Assembly: GCF_014699115.1 (NCBI RefSeq)
Contig: NZ_JACXAD010000014.1
Span: forward strand, 82,459-146,458
Source of the DNA: Hymenobacter montanus
GTDB taxonomy: Bacteria; Bacteroidota; Bacteroidia; Cytophagales; Hymenobacteraceae
DNA length: 64,000 nt
Direction of reading: 5' to 3'
The notes beneath the pieces were generated by a model, which was given only the letters and a program-made list of their open reading frames with translations, made no database searches and had not been told where the DNA came from. Within the stretch, counting starts at the first letter, position 1, and the number at the start of each line of letters is the position of its first letter. Shown here piece after piece: positions 1 to 9,098 of the stretch. Position numbers and translations under genes: made by a program.

Positions 1-596
1 CCGTCTACCACCACCAGGTCGAGCATTTCCGAGCGGGTGTACAGCTTCACCTTGCCGTAGGCTACCTGCCGGCTCAGGGCCGAGTAAGCACCCAGCAACA
101 GCTGCTGCCCGGTTTGACCGCGGGCGTAGAATGTGCGGCTCACCTGCGCGCCCCCGAAGGAGCGGTTAGCCAGCAGCCCGCCGTACTCGCGGGCAAAGGG
201 CACCCCCTGGGCCACGCACTGGTCGATGATATTCACCGACACCTGCGCTAGGCGGTACACGTTGGCTTCGCGGGCCCGGTAGTCGCCGCCCTTGATGGTA
301 TCGTAGAACAAGCGGAAGACCGAGTCGCCGTCGTTCTGATAGTTTTTAGCTGCGTTGATGCCGCCCTGCGCCGCGATGGAGTGCGCGCGGCGGGGCGAGT
401 CGTGGTAGGTAAAGGCTTTCACGTTGTAGCCCAGCTCCGCCAAGGAGGCGGCAGCCGAGGCTCCGGCCAGGCCGGTGCCGACCACAATCACGTCATATTT
501 CCGCTTATTGGCGGGGTTCACAAGCTTGACGTTGAACTTGTGCTTCTCCCACTTTTCGGCGAGAGGGCCTTCGGGAATTTTAGAATCCAACAGCAT
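1..596 (-). CDS. sdhA: Succinate dehydrogenase / fumarate reductase flavoprotein subunit, 3' end outside window
   Basis: FAD-binding catalytic subunit of complex II, oxidising succinate to fumarate in the TCA cycle at the inner face of the membrane. Translating the minus strand from the ATG at 594-596 gives an N-terminus starting [16 protein letters not shown], then the dinucleotide-binding stretch [19 protein letters not shown]. The family block [19 protein letters not shown], which contains the residues around the covalent-FAD histidine, follows, and the frame stays open to the window edge (198 codons seen). It lies 103 bp downstream of sdhC on the same strand, the usual Bacteroidota order; sdhB would be expected beyond the left edge. 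The gene is incomplete only because the window ends. Confidence 0.95.
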   Translation of the reverse strand, partial: MLLDSKIPEGPLAEKWEKHKFNVKLVNPANKRKYDVIVVGTGLAGASAAASLAELGYNVKAFTYHDSPRRAHSIAAQGGINAAKNYQNDGDSVFRLFYDTIKGGDYRAREANVYRLAQVSVNIIDQCVAQGVPFAREYGGLLANRSFGGAQVSRTFYARGQTGQQLLLGAYSALSRQVAYGKVKLYTRSEMLDLVVVD

Positions 597-699
597 AGGA
601 TAACGGAGTGAGGGTATGACGGATTGAACTGCACCAAGAACAACAGCGCAACCCGCCAGGTGTTAGCGGCAAATGGCTATTTTTATGGTCCGCCAGCAA

Positions 700-1452
700 T
701 TAGAAAGCGGAAGTCACGGCGTGAATGAGCGAAGGCGCATTGGCAGCCAGCTCGCCCTGCTCGTTGGTGAACAAATAAAAGTACAGGGGCATGGACGCAA
801 AGGCCGCCGAAACCACCACGGAGAACACGTAGCCCGCGTATTTAATAACCGGCATGTACTTGCGGTGGTTCAAGCCCAGGGTCTGAAAACCGGAACGGAA
901 ACCGTGCCAGAGGTGGTAGCCGAGGCTGATTTGCGCGGCCACGTACAGCAGCACGTACCACCAGATGTGGAACGACGACACGACGGCCAGATACAAGTTG
1001 TCGTAGTCGCTAATCTCGGGGTTGTCGCCCCCTATTTTTTCGAGGCCCCCGAAACGGGCGCGCCAGAAGAAGTTGTACAGGTGTACGATAAGGAAAATCA
1101 GGATGATGGTACCCAGCAGGCCCATGTTACGGGAGGTCCACTCCGAGTTTTGCTCGGCTTTCCACTGGGCATAGCCGTGGCCCCGGGCCGCTTTGTTGCG
1201 GCGGACGAGCGCGAAAGCCTCGTAAATGTGAAAACCAAAACCTAGTACCAGAACCCATTCAATGGTGCGAATGATGGGATTGGTACCCATAAAGTGCGAG
1301 TAAGCGTTGAATGCCGCGCCCTGGTCGTGCTTAAACAACTGCAGGTTTCCAACTACGTGGACTACTAGAAACGTGCACAGAAACAGGCCGGAAATTGACA
1401 TTATTAGCTTCCGGCCGATGCTGCTGGTTAGTGTTTTTGTTATCCAACTCAT
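700..1452 (-). CDS. sdhC: Succinate dehydrogenase cytochrome b558 subunit
   Basis: Membrane anchor of complex II that binds haem b and passes electrons from the SdhAB head to menaquinone. The 250-residue product from the ATG at 1450-1452 starts MSWITKTLTSSIGRKLIMS and has about five hydrophobic segments, matching the Bacteroidota/epsilonproteobacterial single-anchor family rather than the SdhC/SdhD pair of E. coli. Candidate haem-ligand histidines lie in VVHVVGNLQLF and in the later helices. The frame is open upstream for 20 more codons, but the internal ATG fits the family N-terminus and sits about 38 nt downstream of the predicted transcription start. It is followed by sdhA, presumably as one operon. 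Confidence 0.93.
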   Translation of the reverse strand: MSWITKTLTSSIGRKLIMSISGLFLCTFLVVHVVGNLQLFKHDQGAAFNAYSHFMGTNPIIRTIEWVLVLGFGFHIYEAFALVRRNKAARGHGYAQWKAEQNSEWTSRNMGLLGTIILIFLIVHLYNFFWRARFGGLEKIGGDNPEISDYDNLYLAVVSSFHIWWYVLLYVAAQISLGYHLWHGFRSGFQTLGLNHRKYMPVIKYAGYVFSVVVSAAFASMPLYFYLFTNEQGELAANAPSLIHAVTSAF

Positions 1453-1496
1453 AAAGTAACCAAACTGGGGAAGTGAAGGAGTGCGTTTATTGCGCT

Positions 1497-1528
1497 CAAA
1501 GGTAGGCCGCACCCGCTAACCGAACAAA
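1497..1528 (-). promoter_or_regulatory. Bacteroidota-type promoter of sdhCA
   Basis: On the minus strand TTTG (1528-1525) is followed by a 20-nt spacer and TACCTTTG (1504-1497). This matches the Bacteroidota primary sigma factor consensus TTTG-N19-21-TAnnTTTG exactly. The predicted start of transcription is near 1490, giving a leader of about 40 nt before the sdhC ATG at 1452. Confidence 0.75.
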
Positions 1529-1736
1529 GTGCGGCCCAATGGATAGCAGTGGAACTCTTTTCGCCAAAATTTGGCATTGAGAGGGTGATTCCTATTCGGG
1601 TCACGCATCGTTTCGCCGTCTGAGCGCGTTAGGCAATAACTTGCTGCCCCCGCCAAATGTTGGGCCCGTACCAGGGCTCATCGGTTGCGGATGAGACGAA
1701 TGCTGCGGTTTTTTTATTCCTCGTTATCAGGTTGAT

Positions 1737-4682
1737 ATGATACAAATTTTTCCATTTCGGAGTGGGGGGGGGCTGCGGGTAGCGCAGCTCGTGCTCGTGC
1801 TGCTGGCGGGGCTCAGCGCCCAGCCCCGGCTGGCCTGGGCCACCCATATCCGGGCCGGCGACATCCAGGCTAAAATCGACACTACGATTAACCCCAACCC
1901 GCGTCGTGTCTTTTTTAAGCTGACGCTCTACACAGATAATAGCTCGCCGGTAACGGCCGACTTTGCTACCATCTTTTACGGCGACGGCACCTCGAGCTGC
2001 CGGGATGGCGTGCCTCGCTTCGGAGGGCGGCGGTCGATTCCCGGCAACAACGATACCAGCGTCAACATCTATTACTTCGAGCATACTTACCCCTCCAGCG
2101 GTACATTCACGGTTAGCTACATCGGCGAAAACCGCAACCTGGCGTTGAACATAGACCGACCGCTGGATCAATCGTTCTACATCAGCACGCGCATCACGCT
2201 CGACCCATCGCTGGGGCGCAACCGCTCGCCAGTGCTCACGGCTCCGGCCGTGGACAAGGCCGGGGTGAATCAGGTGTTTCTGCACAACCCGGCGGCCTTT
2301 GATGCCGACGGCGACTCCCTGGCCTTCCGCTTGCGCACCAGCCAGCAGGTACCCGCGGGTATCGACGGCACCCTGGGCTCGTGCCCGGGCGGCTCCGGTG
2401 GCACCGGCGACAATCAGCCTGCCCCCCAAACGGCTACTAATTTTCGCTACCCTAACGACCCGGTCATCACGGGTCCGGGTAATCCGCCCCTGCAAGTGGC
2501 GTACTCGGGGGTGCCGGCGGGTGTGCCCGGCAGCGCGGCCATCTTCGTGCAGGACCCCTACACCGGCCAGATTACCTGGAACGCCCCCGTGGCCATCGGA
2601 TTCTACAACGTGGCGATGGTTGTCGAGGAATGGCGGCGCACCCCGGGCGGCCGGCGGCTGATTGGGGAGGTGATACGGGACATGCAAATTATTGTGTCGG
2701 GCACGACAAACTTGCGGCCAACCATCACCGTGCCGCCCGACCTGTGCGTGGTGGCCGGCGAACGGGTCCGGGCCACGGTGACGGCCGTCGACGGCTCCTC
2801 GCCCAGCAGCCCGGCCACGGCGGTGAGCCTGTTCGCCTACTCGGGCATCCTGCCCCCGGCCACCTTCCAGCAGACGGCCGCCGGCCCGCCCCAGGCCCAG
2901 GGCACGTTCGAGTGGCAGACCACGTGCCAGAGCGTGGCCCGGCTGCCGTACCTGGTCGTGTTCAAGGCCCAGGACACGCCCAGCCCGGCCACGGCCAACA
3001 ACCCGCCGCTCATCGACGAGAAGCCCTGGCGCATCACGGTCGTGGGCCCGCCCCCGCAGAACCTGCAGGCTCAGCCCGTGGTCACGGGCCTGAATGCCGC
3101 GCGCCTGACGTGGGACCCCTACACCTGCGCCAACGCCCAGACCATTTACATCTACCGCAAGGAGGGCCCTTCCTCGTTCGTGCCCGGGCCCTGCCAGACG
3201 GGCATCCCGGCCGAGGCCGGCTACGAGCGGGTGGGGCAGGTGAGCGCGGGGCAGAGCGTGTTCGTGGACGAGAACGTGTCGGCCGGGGGCGTGCGCCAGG
3301 GGCTGGAGCGGGGCAAGACGTACTGCTACCGCATCTATGCCGAGTTTCCGCTGCCGGCCGGCGGGGCCAGCATCGCCTCGCGGGAGGTGTGCCTGACTTT
3401 TCCGGGGCGGTCGGCCCAGCTCATCAAGGTGGACGTGGAAGCGACGAGTGTCAGCAGCGGGCAGATCCAGGTGTGCTGGACCCAGCCTCGGGGCGGGGCC
3501 CTGCCGCTGCCGGGCACGCCCAGCTACGTGCTCTCGCGGGCCGAGGGGCTGAGCCCGGCGCCCGCGGCGTTCGTGCCCGTCGCCACGCTCTCCTCGCTGC
3601 TGGACACGTGCTACACAGATACGAACCTGAACACGGAGCAGCGCCAATACACCTACCGCCTCGAGTTCGTGCGCACCTTCGCCGACGGCACGCCCCCGGT
3701 GCGGGAGGTGGCCGCGCCGGCCAGCAGCGTGCGGGTGAGCGTGGTGCCGACGGCCGCGGCGACGGGCATGCAGGTGAGCTGGACGTATCAGGTGCCCTGG
3801 GACAACACGGCCGAACCGGTGCAGGTCTACCGGCGTGCGGGCCTGAGCGGGGCGTTCGTGCTGGTGGGCCCGGCCCCGACCGGGGCGGGGGGGGGCAGCT
3901 ACCTGGACACGGGCCCGGGCCTGGTCAAGGGGGAGACCTACTGCTACTATGTGCGCACGCGGGGGCAGTACGCGAGCATTCCGTACTTGCGGGCGCTGGA
4001 CAACCGCAGCCAGCAGCAGTGCGCGCTGCTCATCAGCCCGCCCTGCCGGCCGGTGTTGCGCCTGGCCCCGCTCAACTGCGACAGCCTGGCCGCGCTGCCG
4101 GTCTTTCCGACCGGGGGCGGGGCCTACCGCCAGCGCGTGAGCTGGCGCTTGAGCGCCGAGCCGGCGGGCTGCGATGCGGGGGTGGTCGGCTACCGGCTCT
4201 ACTACCGGCCCACGCTGACGGGGCGCTTTGCGCTGCTGACGACGACGGGGCAGACGAGCTTCGTGCACGAGGGGCTGTCCTTCTCGCAGGGGTGCTACGC
4301 GGTGCAGGCGGTGGGGGCCAGCGGGGTGGTGAGCGACACGAGCAATGTGGCCTGCCAGGACAACTGCGTGTTCTTTGTGCTGCCCAACATCTTCACTCCG
4401 AACGGGGACATGCAGAACGAGGTGTTCCGGCCCAAGAATTACAGCCCGGTGCGGCGGGTGCGGTTCCAGGCCTTCAACCGCTGGGGGGTGCGCGTGTTCG
4501 AGAACACGACGAGCGGGTCGGATGGGGTGCTCATCAACTGGGGCGGGGGCAGCCAGGCCGGGGAGACGGGCCGGGGCAGCCGGGTGCCGGACGGGGTGTA
4601 CTACTACCTGGCCGAGGTTGAGTTCGCGGACGCGGCGGCCACCCGGCGCTCTTACAAGGGATGGGTCGAAATTGTCCGATAA
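1737..4682 (+). CDS. Secreted multidomain protein with T9SS type B (gliding-motility-associated) C-terminal domain, copy 1
   Basis: A 981-residue predicted surface or extracellular protein. A signal peptide (about 1-34, hydrophobic VAQLVLVLLAGLSAQP, possible cleavage after AWA) is followed by a THIRAGDIQAK segment. A PKD-like fold lies around 100-160 (HTYPSSGTFTVSYIGENR) and DADGDSLAFRLR follows. An Ig-like segment begins near 327 and fibronectin III-like repeats run from about 438 to 870. The tail from about 884 (NIFTPNGDMQNEVFRPKNY to YKGWVEIVR) is the CHU_C/T9SS type B sorting domain. Known members of this group are exported by the type IX system; the ligand or role of this one cannot be told. 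A hairpin terminator follows at 4735. From 2688 onward the gene is indistinguishable from the next gene. A 1021-codon antisense frame here is a shadow of the GC-rich coding sequence. Confidence 0.88.
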   Translation: MIQIFPFRSGGGLRVAQLVLVLLAGLSAQPRLAWATHIRAGDIQAKIDTTINPNPRRVFFKLTLYTDNSSPVTADFATIFYGDGTSSCRDGVPRFGGRRSIPGNNDTSVNIYYFEHTYPSSGTFTVSYIGENRNLALNIDRPLDQSFYISTRITLDPSLGRNRSPVLTAPAVDKAGVNQVFLHNPAAFDADGDSLAFRLRTSQQVPAGIDGTLGSCPGGSGGTGDNQPAPQTATNFRYPNDPVITGPGNPPLQVAYSGVPAGVPGSAAIFVQDPYTGQITWNAPVAIGFYNVAMVVEEWRRTPGGRRLIGEVIRDMQIIVSGTTNLRPTITVPPDLCVVAGERVRATVTAVDGSSPSSPATAVSLFAYSGILPPATFQQTAAGPPQAQGTFEWQTTCQSVARLPYLVVFKAQDTPSPATANNPPLIDEKPWRITVVGPPPQNLQAQPVVTGLNAARLTWDPYTCANAQTIYIYRKEGPSSFVPGPCQTGIPAEAGYERVGQVSAGQSVFVDENVSAGGVRQGLERGKTYCYRIYAEFPLPAGGASIASREVCLTFPGRSAQLIKVDVEATSVSSGQIQVCWTQPRGGALPLPGTPSYVLSRAEGLSPAPAAFVPVATLSSLLDTCYTDTNLNTEQRQYTYRLEFVRTFADGTPPVREVAAPASSVRVSVVPTAAATGMQVSWTYQVPWDNTAEPVQVYRRAGLSGAFVLVGPAPTGAGGGSYLDTGPGLVKGETYCYYVRTRGQYASIPYLRALDNRSQQQCALLISPPCRPVLRLAPLNCDSLAALPVFPTGGGAYRQRVSWRLSAEPAGCDAGVVGYRLYYRPTLTGRFALLTTTGQTSFVHEGLSFSQGCYAVQAVGASGVVSDTSNVACQDNCVFFVLPNIFTPNGDMQNEVFRPKNYSPVRRVRFQAFNRWGVRVFENTTSGSDGVLINWGGGSQAGETGRGSRVPDGVYYYLAEVEFADAAATRRSYKGWVEIVR
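2688..4657 (+). repeat. Long direct repeat, copy 1 (3' two thirds of the T9SS type B gene)
   Basis: Pairs with 5925-7894 at a constant offset of 3237 bp with no gap. The first flanking difference is at 2687/5924 (a versus g) and the next at 4658/7895 (g versus a). Translations in more than one frame are identical between the copies, so the 1970 bp appear identical at DNA level. This implies very recent duplication or gene conversion. Confidence 0.9.
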
Positions 4683-4734
4683 GGACGGATTCATCCGTCA
4701 AGCGCGGAACGAACTGCGTACGTATCCGTATTTC

Positions 4735-4770
4735 AAGAAAAGCCGCTTCATAATAGGAGCGGCTTTTCTT
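4735..4770 (+). terminator. Intrinsic terminator after T9SS type B copy 1
   Basis: A 13-bp stem, AAGAAAAGCCGCT pairing with AGCGGCTTTTCTT, with a 10-nt loop; the descending arm includes the T-rich run. It lies 52 bp after the stop codon. The remaining 215 bp before the next gene hold nothing else recognisable. Confidence 0.8.
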
Positions 4771-4985
4771 GGTTTGATTTGTGGGGGTGATTAGGGTTTA
4801 GCTTGCAACGCCAATTGTAGAGGCAGACCGAGTGGTTTGCGAGCAGAGTGCTGTATGATAGGTTGTTATTCAGTAGATGGCCCGTGCTATTGCTGATTTG
4901 CCTATCTTGTCCTCGCCTTGTTACCTTATTAATTAAGCTAGAAAAGCCTGAACCCTTCTCTTTAATCTCTGGTCACTGAGTTGAT

Positions 4986-7919
4986 ATGATACAAATTTTT
5001 CCATTTCGGGGCTGGGGACTGATGCGGGTGGTGCAACTCGTACTCGTGCTGCTGGCCGGGCTGAGCGCCCAACCCCAGGCCGCCTGGGCCACTCACATCC
5101 GGGCCGGCGACATCCAGGCCAAGTCAGACACGACTGCCAGCCCCAACCCCCGGCGCATCTTTTTTAGGATGGTCCTCTATACCGACCCTAGTGCGCCGGG
5201 CAAACAGCCCGCCGCCACCATTTTTTTTGGCGATGGGACGTCGAGTTGCAATAATGGAGTGCCCCGCGTAATCGAGCGCGCCGTACCCGGGAGCCCCGAC
5301 ACCAATATCAACATCTACCTGTTCGAGCATACTTATCCTTCTAGCGGCACCTTTACCGTCCACTTTATTGGCGAAAACCGGGTTGAAGGAGTGCTGAACA
5401 TGGAAAATTCAGTTAACCAGTCATTCTATATCAGCACGAGTATCACGATAAGCCCGTCGTTGGGGCGCAACCGCTCGCCGGTACTCACGGCCCCAGCCAT
5501 AGACAAGGGAGCTAGGGGCCAGGTATTTTTGCACAACCCGGCAGCCTTTGATGCCGATGGCGACTCCCTGGCCTTCCGCTTGCGCACCAGCCAAAAAGTG
5601 AACTCGCTGGCGAGTGATATCGTGGGTCCGCCGTGCCCCGGAGCTACTGGCGACAACACTCCTATTCCGAGGGATGTGCCCAATTTCCGTTATCCCAACG
5701 ACCCGGCCATCACGGGTTCCGTACCACTGCAAGTGCCTTACTCGGGGATTCCGGCGGGTGTGCCCGGCAGCGCGGCCATCTTCGTGCAGGACCCCTACAC
5801 CGGCCAGATTACCTGGAATGCTCCCGAGAGGGTCGGCGTTTATAACGTGGCGATGGTGGTAGAAGAGTGGCGGCGCACCCCCGGTGGTCGTCAGAAAATC
5901 GGGGAGGTGATACGGGACATGCAGATTATTGTGTCGGGCACGACAAACTTGCGGCCAACCATCACCGTGCCGCCCGACCTGTGCGTGGTGGCCGGCGAAC
6001 GGGTCCGGGCCACGGTGACGGCCGTCGACGGCTCCTCGCCCAGCAGCCCGGCCACGGCGGTGAGCCTGTTCGCCTACTCGGGCATCCTGCCCCCGGCCAC
6101 CTTCCAGCAGACGGCCGCCGGCCCGCCCCAGGCCCAGGGCACGTTCGAGTGGCAGACCACGTGCCAGAGCGTGGCCCGGCTGCCGTACCTGGTCGTGTTC
6201 AAGGCCCAGGACACGCCCAGCCCGGCCACGGCCAACAACCCGCCGCTCATCGACGAGAAGCCCTGGCGCATCACGGTCGTGGGCCCGCCCCCGCAGAACC
6301 TGCAGGCTCAGCCCGTGGTCACGGGCCTGAATGCCGCGCGCCTGACGTGGGACCCCTACACCTGCGCCAACGCCCAGACCATTTACATCTACCGCAAGGA
6401 GGGCCCTTCCTCGTTCGTGCCCGGGCCCTGCCAGACGGGCATCCCGGCCGAGGCCGGCTACGAGCGGGTGGGGCAGGTGAGCGCGGGGCAGAGCGTGTTC
6501 GTGGACGAGAACGTGTCGGCCGGGGGCGTGCGCCAGGGGCTGGAGCGGGGCAAGACGTACTGCTACCGCATCTATGCCGAGTTTCCGCTGCCGGCCGGCG
6601 GGGCCAGCATCGCCTCGCGGGAGGTGTGCCTGACTTTTCCGGGGCGGTCGGCCCAGCTCATCAAGGTGGACGTGGAAGCGACGAGTGTCAGCAGCGGGCA
6701 GATCCAGGTGTGCTGGACCCAGCCTCGGGGCGGGGCCCTGCCGCTGCCGGGCACGCCCAGCTACGTGCTCTCGCGGGCCGAGGGGCTGAGCCCGGCGCCC
6801 GCGGCGTTCGTGCCCGTCGCCACGCTCTCCTCGCTGCTGGACACGTGCTACACAGATACGAACCTGAACACGGAGCAGCGCCAATACACCTACCGCCTCG
6901 AGTTCGTGCGCACCTTCGCCGACGGCACGCCCCCGGTGCGGGAGGTGGCCGCGCCGGCCAGCAGCGTGCGGGTGAGCGTGGTGCCGACGGCCGCGGCGAC
7001 GGGCATGCAGGTGAGCTGGACGTATCAGGTGCCCTGGGACAACACGGCCGAACCGGTGCAGGTCTACCGGCGTGCGGGCCTGAGCGGGGCGTTCGTGCTG
7101 GTGGGCCCGGCCCCGACCGGGGCGGGGGGGGGCAGCTACCTGGACACGGGCCCGGGCCTGGTCAAGGGGGAGACCTACTGCTACTATGTGCGCACGCGGG
7201 GGCAGTACGCGAGCATTCCGTACTTGCGGGCGCTGGACAACCGCAGCCAGCAGCAGTGCGCGCTGCTCATCAGCCCGCCCTGCCGGCCGGTGTTGCGCCT
7301 GGCCCCGCTCAACTGCGACAGCCTGGCCGCGCTGCCGGTCTTTCCGACCGGGGGCGGGGCCTACCGCCAGCGCGTGAGCTGGCGCTTGAGCGCCGAGCCG
7401 GCGGGCTGCGATGCGGGGGTGGTCGGCTACCGGCTCTACTACCGGCCCACGCTGACGGGGCGCTTTGCGCTGCTGACGACGACGGGGCAGACGAGCTTCG
7501 TGCACGAGGGGCTGTCCTTCTCGCAGGGGTGCTACGCGGTGCAGGCGGTGGGGGCCAGCGGGGTGGTGAGCGACACGAGCAATGTGGCCTGCCAGGACAA
7601 CTGCGTGTTCTTTGTGCTGCCCAACATCTTCACTCCGAACGGGGACATGCAGAACGAGGTGTTCCGGCCCAAGAATTACAGCCCGGTGCGGCGGGTGCGG
7701 TTCCAGGCCTTCAACCGCTGGGGGGTGCGCGTGTTCGAGAACACGACGAGCGGGTCGGATGGGGTGCTCATCAACTGGGGCGGGGGCAGCCAGGCCGGGG
7801 AGACGGGCCGGGGCAGCCGGGTGCCGGACGGGGTGTACTACTACCTGGCCGAGGTTGAGTTCGCGGACGCGGCGGCCACCCGGCGCTCTTACAAAGGATG
7901 GGTCGAAATTGTCCGATAA
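4986..7919 (+). CDS. Secreted multidomain protein with T9SS type B C-terminal domain, copy 2
   Basis: A 977-residue tandem paralogue of the preceding gene with the same plan: signal peptide, THIRAGDIQAK segment, PKD-like region, Ig and fibronectin-like repeats, and the CHU_C/T9SS type B tail. The first 20 nt of coding sequence plus several upstream bases match copy 1. The N-terminal third then diverges by substitutions and small indels (for example around residues 70-160 and 200-240), while everything from GEVIRDMQIIVSG onward is the same protein. The variable part contains the PKD-like region, so it may hold whatever differs functionally. It has its own terminator at 7948. No other gene lies between the copies. 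Confidence 0.88.
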   Translation: MIQIFPFRGWGLMRVVQLVLVLLAGLSAQPQAAWATHIRAGDIQAKSDTTASPNPRRIFFRMVLYTDPSAPGKQPAATIFFGDGTSSCNNGVPRVIERAVPGSPDTNINIYLFEHTYPSSGTFTVHFIGENRVEGVLNMENSVNQSFYISTSITISPSLGRNRSPVLTAPAIDKGARGQVFLHNPAAFDADGDSLAFRLRTSQKVNSLASDIVGPPCPGATGDNTPIPRDVPNFRYPNDPAITGSVPLQVPYSGIPAGVPGSAAIFVQDPYTGQITWNAPERVGVYNVAMVVEEWRRTPGGRQKIGEVIRDMQIIVSGTTNLRPTITVPPDLCVVAGERVRATVTAVDGSSPSSPATAVSLFAYSGILPPATFQQTAAGPPQAQGTFEWQTTCQSVARLPYLVVFKAQDTPSPATANNPPLIDEKPWRITVVGPPPQNLQAQPVVTGLNAARLTWDPYTCANAQTIYIYRKEGPSSFVPGPCQTGIPAEAGYERVGQVSAGQSVFVDENVSAGGVRQGLERGKTYCYRIYAEFPLPAGGASIASREVCLTFPGRSAQLIKVDVEATSVSSGQIQVCWTQPRGGALPLPGTPSYVLSRAEGLSPAPAAFVPVATLSSLLDTCYTDTNLNTEQRQYTYRLEFVRTFADGTPPVREVAAPASSVRVSVVPTAAATGMQVSWTYQVPWDNTAEPVQVYRRAGLSGAFVLVGPAPTGAGGGSYLDTGPGLVKGETYCYYVRTRGQYASIPYLRALDNRSQQQCALLISPPCRPVLRLAPLNCDSLAALPVFPTGGGAYRQRVSWRLSAEPAGCDAGVVGYRLYYRPTLTGRFALLTTTGQTSFVHEGLSFSQGCYAVQAVGASGVVSDTSNVACQDNCVFFVLPNIFTPNGDMQNEVFRPKNYSPVRRVRFQAFNRWGVRVFENTTSGSDGVLINWGGGSQAGETGRGSRVPDGVYYYLAEVEFADAAATRRSYKGWVEIVR
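5925..7894 (+). repeat. Long direct repeat, copy 2 (3' two thirds of the T9SS type B gene)
   Basis: Partner of 2688-4657, offset 3237 bp, no gaps seen. The repeat lies entirely inside the coding sequence and stops about 25 bp before the stop codon; the two genes have different downstream terminators. Confidence 0.9.
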
Positions 7920-7947
7920 GGACGGCTAACACCTTCGCAAAACATTT

Positions 7948-7980
7948 AAAAAGGCCGCTGCATCCGCAGCGGCCTTTTTT
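7948..7980 (+). terminator. Intrinsic terminator after T9SS type B copy 2
   Basis: The stem AAAAAGGCCGCTG / CAGCGGCCTTTTTT with a short CATC loop is followed by a T run. It lies 28 bp after the stop codon. Confidence 0.85.
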
Positions 7981-8147
7981 GGGTCGATTTGTAAGGTTGG
8001 CGGCTTTTGTGCAGCTTGCGGCCCCAACCGCCCTATCGCGGGCGGGTTTTGCGCTGCTGGTTGTTGAATTTACTTGCCTGATCGAGTGAGCTTCAATAGT
8101 AAACCAGTGGTCGGCAACGAGTAATGTCTTAACCAACTGTCTGCTTC

Positions 8148-9053
8148 GTGAACCCTACCAGCCCTTCTGATTCTCTCCAAACCGCCGTCGTCTTTCCGGG
8201 CCAGGGCAGCCAATTTCCGGGCATGGCTCGAGAGCTGTTCGACCAAAGCCTGGAGGCCCGCGCACTGCTAACGCAGGCCAACGACATCCTGGGCTTCAGC
8301 CTCACCGATATCATGTTCAGCGGCTCCGAGGAAGATCTACGCCGCACGGATGTGACCCAGCCCGCTATTTTCGTGCATTCGGTGGCGCAATTTGTCGCCC
8401 GGCCCGAGCTGCGGCCCGTCATGACGGCCGGCCACTCCCTGGGAGAGTTCTCGGCCCTGGTGGCGGCCGGCGTGTTACGCTTCGAGGATGCTCTGCTGCT
8501 GGTGGCCCGTCGGGCCCAGGCCATGCAGGCAGCCTGTGAGGAGCAGCCCGGCGCCATGGCCGCTATTTTAGGCCTCGACGATGCCACGGTGGAGCGCATT
8601 TGCCAGGCCATCACCACGGCGGGCGACGTCGTGGTAGCGGCCAATTACAATTGCCCTGGCCAACTCGTTATTTCCGGCTCAACCGAGGGGGTAACCAAGG
8701 CCTGCGAAGCCCTGAAAGCCGCCGGGGCCAAGCGGGCCCTGCCGTTGCCCGTGGGGGGAGCCTTCCACTCGCCGCTCATGCAAAGTGCCGCCGCCGCTTT
8801 AGCCGAAGCCATTGAGAAAACAACCTTTGGCGAAGCCCGCTGCCCGGTGTATCAGAACGCGGACGCCCAGCCCCATTCGTCGGCGGCCGAGATTAAGGCT
8901 AACCTCCTGCGCCAGCTTACCGCGCCCGTGCGCTGGACCCAGTCGGTGCAGCACATGGCCGCCGATGGGGCCACCGAATTCGTGGAGTGTGGGCCCGGCA
9001 AGGTACTGCAGGGCCTGGTGAAGAAGATTGTGCCCGCGGCCACCATTGGGTAG
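8148..9053 (+). CDS. fabD: Malonyl-CoA:acyl carrier protein transacylase
   Basis: Moves malonyl groups from CoA to ACP for type II fatty acid synthesis in the cytoplasm. The 301-residue product has the N-terminal VFPGQGSQFPGMARELF motif and the nucleophile elbow GHSLGEFSALVAAG with Ser97. The conserved GAFHSPLMQ block supplies the second catalytic histidine, and the C-terminal EFVECGPGKVLQGL is present. Length is typical for FabD. The start used is a GTG at 8148; no in-frame ATG lies close to the conserved N-terminus and no Shine-Dalgarno motif is visible. It converges with folK, whose stop codon lies 45 bp downstream, with no clear terminator between them. Confidence 0.96.
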   Translation: MNPTSPSDSLQTAVVFPGQGSQFPGMARELFDQSLEARALLTQANDILGFSLTDIMFSGSEEDLRRTDVTQPAIFVHSVAQFVARPELRPVMTAGHSLGEFSALVAAGVLRFEDALLLVARRAQAMQAACEEQPGAMAAILGLDDATVERICQAITTAGDVVVAANYNCPGQLVISGSTEGVTKACEALKAAGAKRALPLPVGGAFHSPLMQSAAAALAEAIEKTTFGEARCPVYQNADAQPHSSAAEIKANLLRQLTAPVRWTQSVQHMAADGATEFVECGPGKVLQGLVKKIVPAATIG

Positions 9054-9098
9054 GCTCCGTAGGGCTTGCTGAGCCACTCCAGGCGGGGGCCGCAATGG

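Noticed and set aside
1629..4694. 1021-codon antisense open frame over the first T9SS type B gene
   Set aside because: Its product is histidine/arginine/proline-rich without domains and arises from high GC3 of the real gene; the same shadow appears in the duplicate at 5421-7505.
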